From CAYGZC01 sp964354225 (GTDB taxonomy: Bacteria > Bacteroidota > Ignavibacteria > UBA10030 > SZUA-254): a stretch of DNA of 13,096 nt. The notes beneath the pieces are model-generated. The model did no database searches and was not told the DNA's origin. It worked only from the letters and a program-made list of their open reading frames with translations. The stretch is from assembly GCA_964354225.1 (NCBI GenBank), contig CAYGZC010000182.1, forward strand, positions 1 to 13,096, in the 5' to 3' direction. Of this stretch, positions 7,243-13,096 are shown piece after piece. The number at the start of each line of letters is the position of its first letter. Position 1 is the first letter of the stretch. The position numbers and the translations under genes were made by a program.

Positions 7243-7437
7243 ATGGTTGGTATCATGATACAAGAAAATGAGAATATCGACCGTGCCTTACGAAGATTTA
7301 AGAAAAAGTACGAGCGATCCGGCATCCTAAAAGAGGTTAAGAAGCGCTCGTATTTTACCAAACCTTCTGTAAAGAAACGATTGGAAAAAATCAAAGCGGT
7401 CCGCCGGGCATATCGGACTAGGATGGACGAGATGTAA
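7243..7437 (+). CDS. rpsU: 30S ribosomal protein S21
   Basis: This 64-residue, highly basic protein matches bacterial S21. It has a short N-terminal strand ending in QENENIDRALRRFKKK, the core YERSGILKEVKKRSYF, and a Lys/Arg-rich helical tail that ends RTRMDEM. S21 binds the platform of the 30S subunit near the anti-SD end of 16S rRNA and takes part in initiation. The length is normal (S21 is about 58-70 residues). The start at ATG 7243 is fixed by the perfect SD site; an upstream in-frame GTG overlaps that site. The gene follows the zinc-ribbon/Tudor gene by 35 bp and is closed by a strong terminator 25 bases after its stop codon. A TATATT at 7208-7213 lacks a good -35, so a private promoter is doubtful. 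Confidence 0.95.
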   Translation: MVGIMIQENENIDRALRRFKKKYERSGILKEVKKRSYFTKPSVKKRLEKIKAVRRAYRTRMDEM

Positions 7438-7461
7438 AAAACTTTATCTCGGTGAAAATAA

Positions 7462-7497
7462 AAAGGGTTGATCCAACGATCGATCCTTTATTTTTTT
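7462..7497. terminator. Bidirectional rho-independent terminator between convergent genes
   Basis: AAAGGGTTGATC (7462-7473) pairs over all 12 positions (two G-U type wobbles) with GATCGATCCTTT (7478-7489) around a CAAC loop. It is followed by a seven-T run at 7491-7497. On the opposite strand the stem is followed by TTTTTATTTT, so it also serves the yfhO-like gene ending at 7511. Confidence 0.9.
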
Positions 7498-7510
7498 ATA
7501 TTCCTTTTTG

Positions 7511-10051
7511 TTAAACACTTTCTGTTCTCACTTCGTCCGCGAGTTTTTCTGTTTTCTCCTTCATCCCCAGTTTTTGCCTTACCCACGGAATCCGAATCAA
7601 CCCAATGAAAATAAGAATTAATGTTATTCCCCATGCGCTGTGTGTGATTATCATTCCAGTTTTATATGCCGGCAGATCAAAACGAAACTCAACCGTATGA
7701 TTTCCAGAAGGGATAATAACAGAACGTATGATGTAGTTGGTTTTATAGATCTCTGCCTCTGTACCGTCAATAAATGCATTCCATCCGGCAGGATAATAAC
7801 TTTCCCCGATGACAAGCAGGGATGCATTCGAACAAAAAGTGTTTATCGCAATGTAACTTGACTGGTATTGCGTAACGACTACATTTACTGAATCTGATTT
7901 ATCGAGTTTTATTGCCGGCTGCTTTTCAAGAATTGCCGTGACTTTGGGATTCCACGAAGGAGAATTCAAAACAGCAAATGTTTCCTTTTTTGATTGCGAA
8001 ACAATTGCCGTATCAACGAACCATGCACGAGGCAGGAAGTTCGGATTGAGATACGTTAACAATTGTTTTGATTGATCAACATTGACAAGTGAAAATTTAT
8101 CCTCAGGCAATCTCATCTGTGCAATCAGGTACTTGCCATTCAGCATATTGATAATGTTCATGTTCAGAGGAAATTGCGGATCGGAACCTATGGGAAGAGA
8201 CCCTTCTATAATATCCTGATAAATCTTTAATTTAGCCGGACTATAACCACCGATCGATGAAATTTCATGGTACATGTATGAATCATCCTGAAAGAGATCC
8301 TGCCCGACCGGGAAAATTCTGTACAAACTTGTATCTGCTTTTAAAAAATTTACCGTAGCATCCGGTTGGAAGCGATCGTCCAACGATTTCTTCGGTTTTG
8401 GTTCAATGAATTTTGTATCGAGTATGAGAAGATCGATGATCAGAATAACAAGTAGTCCTGCAGTTAGTGTTGTAAATGTCATCTTTCGTTTGATGTAGCC
8501 GATGACAAGACCGATACCGGCACCAGCGATTAGCGCAAATTTGATGTAATCCTTCCAGAGAAGGTCGAATCTCATTCGCTTCAATTGTTCCAGTGCCTGC
8601 GGTGTTTGGGCACCATATTGCTGCCGCAATGATTGCATATCGTCACTCCTCGTGAACATTACCCCCGACAGCGATGAATACACAGCATCGTTTGCTACGA
8701 GGCCGATGAGCAGTAGTGCACAAATAATCCCAAGTGTTATCAGTAGTCTCTTACGTAATTTTTCGAGGTTGAAAGCTTTCGCGTTACTTTGCATCTCAGA
8801 GAGAACCATAAATCCGGTCGCAGCGAGGAGACTTATTGTTATTGGCATGAGATGAAGAATCAACACCGGTACACGGAATTTATTAAAGTATGGGAAGTAG
8901 TTGAACATTATATTATAGATCAAACCGAAGTGACGACCAAACGAAATTAAAAACATAATTGCGGAAAAAATCACCAGAAACCACGTGAGACGATTGCGCC
9001 GGTATATCAAAGCAATCACGCATAGAAGAATCGGTGCGACGCCTATGTAAACCGTGCTCTCGGTAAACGGCATCCATCCCCAATAGAATGGCGTGGAAAA
9101 TCCGAAGAAAGATGGCACAATGTAATTCATGATCTCGAATGGATGGAACGACCAATTGGTAGCATAATCATAAGTCAAACCACCGGTTCCTCCTTCACCC
9201 CCACCACCGCGTATCGAATAAGCTGCGTATTCCTGCGTTGGTAAAAACTCATATGTATAAATCGCGAACCCGATTCCAAGAGCGAGAATGAAAAAAAATG
9301 CTTTTTTCAGAACCACTGTCGGAGTTTTTCTGATTTCAAGTACAATTTCGTAAATCATGTAACAGCCGATCATAAGTAATCCATAGAATGCGATCTGCGG
9401 ATGACGGCTAAGCAGCATTGTTCCTGTCACTGCTGATAATAATCCAAAACTTAAAACATCTCTCTTTTCAAATAGTTTATATGCAAAAAGAAAAAGCAGT
9501 GGAATATAGCTCAGCGTTACTAATTTTGTCCCGTGGTTTGGTTGTACAAGTCCGATAGCATATGGATTCAGCATCACGGTGATGGCAGCGAAGAGAGAGG
9601 ATAGATGTGGAAACTTCATCTGACGCACGAGTAGATACATGAATACTCCCATGAGTAAATAATGAAGGACAAACCAAAACACCTCAGCGTTCAAGAATAG
9701 AAGTTGACCTGGTATTTGGATGGCTATTTCTAAATAATTGAGATTTGTCGGAAACATCAAAGCTCCTGCAAACGGCATACCGCTGAAGATAAACGGTACC
9801 CAGAGTGGATCGGTATGTTCTTTCTCTTTAATGGATTCAAAAGCTTTCCCGATAGCGTGAGCGGCAGCCGTATCTCCTGTATCTGAAAATATCATATCGG
9901 ATGTGATTATTTTGAAGAAGAGTGTATATATAAGACCCAACATTATAAGAATGCAAAGGAGATCTTTTTTCCAATAGGATAGTTTATCGAACCACGAGTG
10001 ACCTTCGGAAGGTTTCAGCGTTTTCTGGGAAGATTTAATTTTTTGTGCCAT
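7511..10051 (-). CDS. YfhO-family multi-spanning membrane protein (GT-C-type glycosyltransferase)
   Basis: This 846-residue protein matches the YfhO family in layout. It has a charged cytoplasmic N-terminus (1-30), a first span (about 31-48), then an extracytoplasmic loop with acidic residues D57 and D60 (FSDTGD) and WVPFIFSGMPFAG (84-96). About 12 spans follow to about residue 550. An extracytoplasmic beta-rich region with a YYPAGWNAFIDG motif comes next, then a last span near 805-826 and a charged tail. A glycine-rich segment (GGGGEGGTGG) occupies a mid-protein loop. In B. subtilis, YfhO is needed for glycosylation of lipoteichoic acid, and the family is placed with GT-C enzymes that use lipid-phosphate-linked sugars on the outer side of the membrane. 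Here the acceptor is unknown. The ATG at 10051 has no SD site. The gene converges on rpsU with a shared terminator. The length is typical for Bacteroidota-type homologues. Confidence 0.9.
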   Translation of the reverse strand: MAQKIKSSQKTLKPSEGHSWFDKLSYWKKDLLCILIMLGLIYTLFFKIITSDMIFSDTGDTAAAHAIGKAFESIKEKEHTDPLWVPFIFSGMPFAGALMFPTNLNYLEIAIQIPGQLLFLNAEVFWFVLHYLLMGVFMYLLVRQMKFPHLSSLFAAITVMLNPYAIGLVQPNHGTKLVTLSYIPLLFLFAYKLFEKRDVLSFGLLSAVTGTMLLSRHPQIAFYGLLMIGCYMIYEIVLEIRKTPTVVLKKAFFFILALGIGFAIYTYEFLPTQEYAAYSIRGGGGEGGTGGLTYDYATNWSFHPFEIMNYIVPSFFGFSTPFYWGWMPFTESTVYIGVAPILLCVIALIYRRNRLTWFLVIFSAIMFLISFGRHFGLIYNIMFNYFPYFNKFRVPVLILHLMPITISLLAATGFMVLSEMQSNAKAFNLEKLRKRLLITLGIICALLLIGLVANDAVYSSLSGVMFTRSDDMQSLRQQYGAQTPQALEQLKRMRFDLLWKDYIKFALIAGAGIGLVIGYIKRKMTFTTLTAGLLVILIIDLLILDTKFIEPKPKKSLDDRFQPDATVNFLKADTSLYRIFPVGQDLFQDDSYMYHEISSIGGYSPAKLKIYQDIIEGSLPIGSDPQFPLNMNIINMLNGKYLIAQMRLPEDKFSLVNVDQSKQLLTYLNPNFLPRAWFVDTAIVSQSKKETFAVLNSPSWNPKVTAILEKQPAIKLDKSDSVNVVVTQYQSSYIAINTFCSNASLLVIGESYYPAGWNAFIDGTEAEIYKTNYIIRSVIIPSGNHTVEFRFDLPAYKTGMIITHSAWGITLILIFIGLIRIPWVRQKLGMKEKTEKLADEVRTESV

Positions 10052-10342
10052 ATACTATATGTGAATAAACAATTTGAAATGGTTTGTAATTGAATTGCAA
10101 TATTGGTACCACTTAATCGCATGAAATATACACAAAATAAAAGAAGAATTAAAACAACCCGGAAGGAAAATACATGACTTTTGGAAGGCACTGCCTGATT
10201 ATTAATGTTACAATATGATTTATCAATTTAAATGAATACCAAATTGTAAATTAGAGTCGCCAATTAGGATGTACACCAAAAAAGTACAACTCATTATTAT
10301 CGTTTATTTGACTAAATCAATATTTTGTGAATTTGTAACAAA
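10052..10342. other. AT-rich intergenic region upstream of the yfhO-like gene
   Basis: These 291 bases lie between two minus-strand genes. A minus-strand TATATT at 10125-10130 could be a -10, but the hexamer 17 bp upstream (TTTAAT) is poor, so no promoter is called with confidence. A weak AT-only inverted repeat (AATTTG-TAA-CAAATT) lies just downstream of the LamG gene stop and is too AT-rich to call as a terminator. No ORF or RNA is recognised. Confidence 0.4.
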
Positions 10343-11440
10343 TTATTTACGGCACTTACCAGAATAGCCTGCCTGGTAGATTGCCATAATTTCACTCATT
10401 GAAAGTGCTTTTTTATAAATCGCCAATTCATCAATCCAACCATGGAATGGAGCATTATGAGCAAATCCTACACCTTGAGTATTACCAATTCCAATTCCCG
10501 GAGAATAGTTTGAATCAAGATCACGAAAAGGTCTGACATTTGTGGTCGTTTCTGCGGCTACTGAACCATTAATATAAATCCTCATTGCGCTGGAGATAGA
10601 ATCGAGTGATGCTGCAACATGAAGAAAACGATTAAGCGTAATGGGTGTTTCCATGTGTACTGATGCTTCAGAAGATTGTTCTATTAAAAATTGTAATCTA
10701 TGATCCGAGAGAATTCGAAAATCGTACGGATCTATTCCAATTCGATCATCCCCACGGAAAAGAATGTGTCCACCATTCGGACCGGGCCACGACTCGATAT
10801 AAATCCAACCCTCTATTGTAAATGATCCTGTAAATTTGAGATTGTCAGCATCCGGAACGACGATTCTTCCTCCAACACCATCAAAATGGAAAGCTTTCCT
10901 GACTTTCCCTGCTGAGTAAGATACACCATTTTGAATAGTTCCGTTATTACCCCCTACTATGTCATCCGTATTACCTTCGCCAGTCCACCAACTTACTATA
11001 TCGGAAGATACAGGAGAACATGGCTTTCCCCAAGTTACATGAAATTCAATTGTACCATTCGCTGGAAGTAACTCTAACTCCACTACAGGAGTTTTATCCG
11101 GCATTACATTAACATCAATTTCACCGCTATACCGAATAATATCAAGACTATCAAGAGCATCAACCTTTAAATGCCATTGCCCAACGGGGATATCGCGAAA
11201 TGTTCCCGAGGCACTCTGAGAAGTATCCGAAATAGAAAAGTTCAAAATCCGATCTTCAAAACCACGGCGAGATAATTTTGCTACAATTTGAACAATGGAA
11301 GAAGGCGCTTTTGAAAAAACAAAATCAAGCTTACCAAGTCCCTCAGATGGATGACTGCTATCAACAATTTTTACATTCTCATTGCAAAACGTCGCAATAA
11401 AAATGATAATTACCAGGAAAAGATAAAAAAATAGTTTCAT
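10343..11440 (-). CDS. Secreted LamG-domain protein, probable lipoprotein
   Basis: This 365-residue exported protein starts at the ATG at 11440. That choice rests on GGAGGT ending 4 bases upstream; the ATG at 11452 overlaps this SD site and is rejected. The first 18 residues are a hydrophobic signal (LFFYLFLVIIIFIATF) followed by C19. The lipobox is atypical (Phe at -1), so lipidation is likely but not certain. Residues 37-125 form a beta-rich domain with the pattern DIPVGQWHLKVDALD seen in cell-surface sandwich domains. Residues 145-360 are a LamG/concanavalin-like jelly roll: IVSWWTGEGNTDD, HFDGVGGRIVVPD, FTIEGWIYIE, MRIYINGSV, WIDELAIYKKALS. C141 and C363 bracket the LamG domain and could form a disulfide. 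The probable role is glycan or protein binding at the cell surface. Its promoter and SD site are clear, so it appears functional. Confidence 0.88.
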   Translation of the reverse strand: MKLFFYLFLVIIIFIATFCNENVKIVDSSHPSEGLGKLDFVFSKAPSSIVQIVAKLSRRGFEDRILNFSISDTSQSASGTFRDIPVGQWHLKVDALDSLDIIRYSGEIDVNVMPDKTPVVELELLPANGTIEFHVTWGKPCSPVSSDIVSWWTGEGNTDDIVGGNNGTIQNGVSYSAGKVRKAFHFDGVGGRIVVPDADNLKFTGSFTIEGWIYIESWPGPNGGHILFRGDDRIGIDPYDFRILSDHRLQFLIEQSSEASVHMETPITLNRFLHVAASLDSISSAMRIYINGSVAAETTTNVRPFRDLDSNYSPGIGIGNTQGVGFAHNAPFHGWIDELAIYKKALSMSEIMAIYQAGYSGKCRK

Positions 11441-11444
11441 ATGA

Positions 11445-11450
11445 ACCTCC
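11445..11450 (-). promoter_or_regulatory. Ribosome binding site of the LamG lipoprotein gene
   Basis: On the minus strand, GGAGGT is followed by TCAT and then ATG at 11440. It also lies inside an earlier in-frame ATG codon context at 11452, which excludes that upstream start. Confidence 0.75.
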
Positions 11451-11488
11451 ATATATGACTAATAATTTATAATGGATTTATTTATTTC

Positions 11489-11517
11489 AATATATAGAAT
11501 CAAAGTAGAAAAGTCAA
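11489..11517 (-). promoter_or_regulatory. Near-consensus promoter for the LamG lipoprotein gene
   Basis: On the minus strand, TTGACT (11512-11517) and TATATT (11489-11494) are 17 bp apart. Hexamers and spacing are identical to the promoter of the zinc-ribbon/Tudor-rpsU operon. The predicted leader is about 40 bases. Confidence 0.75.
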
Positions 11518-11901
11518 TGATTCTTCTAAATCTCGCTTTTTCTTTGGTGAAATATTGATAAAATCATCAAAACGAACCATTATACATAAAAGGTCTTTCT
11601 TCGAGGTCGAAAGCCTATCGAACTAAGTAGAAAACGAAAAACCTCCAGTATGTTTATTGGTTTGCTTATTTTTTTCCCCTAAGATAACACTCGATTAATA
11701 GCTTCGGAATTAATTAGAAACGAAGGAAAATATAAGGAAAAATAATGAGGAAGTAAAACAGAGTTTTCTGTTGATCAATCATGCTTCCAGTTGGCAATTG
11801 AAATAAATATTCTTATATTATTTCATTGTTATTATTAAAAGTAGGGAAACAAAAAGGGAACATTCCATATTAATCAATAATTATTAATTAAGGGGAAGTC
11901 C
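11518..11901. other. Divergent AT-rich intergenic region between the LamG gene and the LamG pseudogene
   Basis: Apart from the two divergent promoters (11489-11517 minus, 11791-11819 plus) and an SD-like AAGGGGA at 11890-11896, nothing coding is recognised. A short imperfect stem (CTTTC...GAAAG near 11597-11615) is too weak to name. Confidence 0.4.
11791..11819 (+). promoter_or_regulatory. Promoter preceding the LamG pseudogene
   Basis: TTGGCA (11791-11796) and TATATT (11814-11819) are separated by 17 bp. With the SD-like AAGGGGA (11890-11896) lying 6 bases before the ATG at 11902, the expression signals of the decayed gene remain intact although the coding sequence is broken. Confidence 0.6.
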
Positions 11902-12962
11902 ATGAATTAATTGCTTGCAGGAATATTAACACTAGTTGTCATGTTTGTGAATTGTCTGTTTGCAAAGGAAATAACGACAAATCCATACGGGGTAACATCC
12001 CAAAGCTTCAAGTATGAAAACAATGCCTGTCTTAACAATGAGGACAGAAACAATGATAATAAAAATACTCCCATACAATAGGTTGTGATTGAATCATATG
12101 TAACAACGGAACTTCCGGGAAACAGTGAAAGAGCAAATTATCTTGATGGGGTTGGCGGTTTTATTCAAGCCCTTTATCCTGATTCTGCAACGGGAAATTA
12201 TACCATCCAATTCGACGGCATAAATGATTTGGTTAAAATAAGTCCTTCTCCTTCACTCGTCATGTCAGATGCTATAACAATAGAAGCATGGGTATATTAT
12301 TATGGTCGAGGAACTACCCAAAATTATAACGTAATTATTGATAAAGGAGCGGAATATTAGCCGTATACAGAGATGGTAGTGTTCAATTCGCTATTCATAC
12401 ACCGTCACTAGGTTGGGTATGGATAAATAGTGGATATTTTTTAACGATTGATATATGGACGCATCTTGCCCTGGCATATTCTTCCTCATCTGGACAGATC
12501 ATCTTATATGTCAATGGTGTTAATCGGTTTTCAAAACCAGCAAGCGGAAACATTATTGCTGATATTCCACCAACCCAGTTAACAATTGGAAACTGGCCGA
12601 ATATTGAGAACACATTTGAGGGGAGGATTGATGAGGTTCGCATGTGGAATTCAATATTAGATAGTGGAACAATTCAACAGTGGATGACAAAACCATTATC
12701 TTCTATCCATCCAAATTATAGCAACCTTAAAGGTTATTGGAAATTCGATGAAGGAACCGAGACGTTCACAGATGATGTAAGTGGAAATGGAAACACAGAC
12801 ACATTAGTAAACAATCCCCAATGGATTGTGTCTACGGTACCATTAAATCGTGTTGCATATTATCCATTCAACGGCAACGCCAATGATGAAAGTGGAAATG
12901 GAAATAACGGAACAGTGGATGGAGCATCGTTAACAACTGATCGACTGGGAAATTTAAAATGA
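11902..12962 (+). pseudogene. Decayed LamG-domain secreted protein gene, 3'-truncated
   Basis: From the ATG at 11902, in frame, codon 3 is TAA (11908-11910). It is followed by an intact-looking signal peptide (LLAGILTLVVMFVNCLFA) and mature KEITTNPYGV. A second in-frame stop, TAG, sits at 12079-12081. The frame then carries LamG sequence (IQFDGINDLVKIS, AITIEAWVYYYG) to TAG at 12358-12360. Exactly there the homology moves to the other frame with AVYRDGSVQFAIH, WTHLALAYSSSSG, ILYVNGVN and GRIDEVRMWN, and stays open to TGA at 12960-12962. After the first LamG domain come GYWKFDEGTE and the opening of a second one (VAYYPFNGNANDESGNGN), which stops after DRLGN where SFDG-type sequence is expected. 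Two nonsense changes, one frameshift and a 3' truncation together argue for a pseudogene. The truncation adjoins an IS200-like end. Confidence 0.85.
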
Positions 12963-12966
12963 AACT

Positions 12967-12986
12967 CCGCCGACAGGAGTCGGCGG
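12967..12986. repeat. Subterminal hairpin (IS200/IS605 right-end type, or terminator)
   Basis: CCGCCGAC (12967-12974) and GTCGGCGG (12979-12986) form a perfect 8-bp GC-rich stem with an AGGA loop. The stem can extend by GAAA/TTTC (12961-12964 with 12987-12990) across a 2-base bulge (CT). It sits 14 bases beyond the transposase stop codon. Imperfect hairpins with an extrahelical base are what IS200/IS605 TnpA recognises at element ends; termination is an alternative or additional role. Confidence 0.65.
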
Positions 12987-12999
12987 TTTCTGAACCATA

Positions 13000-13096
13000 T
13001 TATTCAAGATCGAGTTTCAGTTGCCCTTTATCCTCTTTCCCTTGGTATTCGACATATGCTAAAATTTCTTTCTCGCTTAGTCCAACGGTTGAAACA
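13000..13096 (-). CDS. tnpA: IS200/IS605-type Y1 transposase, C-terminal fragment
   Basis: Only the last 31 codons are in the window, ending with TAA at 13000-13002. The peptide starts VSTVGLSEKEILAYVEYQG and continues KEDKGQLKLDLE. This fits the conserved C-terminal end of IS200-type HUH/Y1 transposases, where a V-x-TVG segment is followed by a helix containing the pattern I-x-x-YI-x-x-Q and a charged Q-L tail. The catalytic HUH motif and the tyrosine are upstream, outside the window, so activity cannot be judged. The downstream hairpin and the interrupted LamG gene support a mobile-element reading. A REP-associated tyrosine transposase (domesticated relative) is an alternative. It is called by recollection of the family pattern over a short stretch, hence moderate confidence. 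Confidence 0.62.
   Translation of the reverse strand, partial: VSTVGLSEKEILAYVEYQGKEDKGQLKLDLE

Larger units (their letters stand above)
12957..13096 (-). mobile_element. Right end of an IS200/IS605-like insertion sequence (partial, runs off window)
   Basis: The segment combines the C-terminus of a TnpA-like protein on the minus strand with a GC-rich hairpin just beyond its stop codon. That is the arrangement of the right end of IS200/IS605 elements. The left boundary near 12957 is estimated from where LamG homology stops. The left end and most of the transposase lie outside the window. Confidence 0.55.

Noticed and set aside
7029..7394. Minus-strand ORF of 121 residues antisense to the Tudor gene and rpsU
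   Set aside because: It overlaps two well-supported plus-strand genes with family matches and SD sites; its translation shows no recognisable domain.
9181..9215. Possible simple repeat or assembly artefact (glycine-rich stretch in the yfhO-like gene)
   Set aside because: The frame continues cleanly on both sides and glycine-rich loops occur in this family; it is a loop, not an error.
10125..10130. TATATT on the minus strand as the yfhO-like gene promoter
   Set aside because: No acceptable -35 at 16-18 bp; it matches the -10 only, which is weak evidence in AT-rich DNA.
11450..11452. ATG at 11452 as the start of the LamG gene
   Set aside because: It overlaps the SD site of the ATG at 11440, which directly precedes the signal peptide.
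12085..12360. A separate 91-residue gene starting with GTG at 12085
   Set aside because: It is in frame with the signal-peptide segment upstream, separated only by a stop codon, and its LamG homology continues in another frame downstream; it is a piece of a pseudogene.
1..13096. CRISPR array, toxin-antitoxin pair, phage or defence genes
   Set aside because: No regularly spaced repeats, paired small ORFs with SD sites, integrase, helicase or nuclease motifs were found anywhere in the window.

Overview
The window looks like a chromosomal segment from an AT-rich, uncultured-type bacterium of the Bacteroidota/Ignavibacteria (Chlorobi-group) neighbourhood. I infer this from a YfhO-family membrane protein with a C-terminal beta domain, TPR-tailed polytopic membrane proteins, LamG-type secreted proteins, and a split between genes with strong Shine-Dalgarno (SD) sites and genes with none. 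The placement is an inference; no 16S or universal marker other than rpsU is present.

Layout. Bases 15-2185 (minus strand) hold a GT2 glycosyltransferase followed by a GT4 glycosyltransferase, probably the upstream end of a surface-glycan gene set that continues to the left. Bases 2186-2451 are a divergent intergenic region with an inverted-repeat (REP-like) element and a promoter firing right. Bases 2452-6406 (plus) hold two tandem collinear paralogues, each an N-terminal multi-spanning membrane domain of GT-C character joined to a C-terminal TPR domain. A symmetric terminator at 6443-6479 separates them from a convergent tRNA with anticodon CAT (6482-6555, minus; likely tRNA-Ile2). Bases 6646-7437 (plus) form a small expression-machinery operon: a zinc-ribbon plus Tudor/UvrD-C-terminal-like protein, then rpsU (ribosomal protein S21), with a near-consensus promoter and a structured leader. 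A bidirectional terminator (7462-7497) divides it from the convergent yfhO-like gene (10051-7511, minus). Bases 10343-11440 (minus) encode a secreted LamG-domain protein, probably a lipoprotein. Diverging from it, 11902-12962 (plus) is a decayed LamG-domain gene with two early stops, one frameshift and a truncated second domain. The truncation coincides with a GC-rich hairpin and the C-terminus of an IS200/IS605-type transposase running off the right edge (minus).

How the parts work together. Five proteins (GT2, GT4, two GT-C/TPR proteins, YfhO-like) point to envelope glycan assembly: cytoplasmic sugar transfer by the GT2 and GT4 enzymes, and extracytoplasmic, lipid-linked sugar transfer by the polytopic proteins. 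This is a family-level inference; no substrate can be read from the sequence. The centre of the window is ordinary information-processing material (tRNA, rpsU, a putative RNA-polymerase-associated Tudor protein).

Regulation. Five independently located promoter candidates share the -10 hexamer TATATT with a TTG-starting -35 at 16-18 bp. The most original items are the tandem GT-C/TPR pair, the zinc-ribbon/Tudor protein coupled to rpsU, and the LamG pseudogene cut by an IS200-like end. I saw no CRISPR array, defence island, phage genes or integrase.
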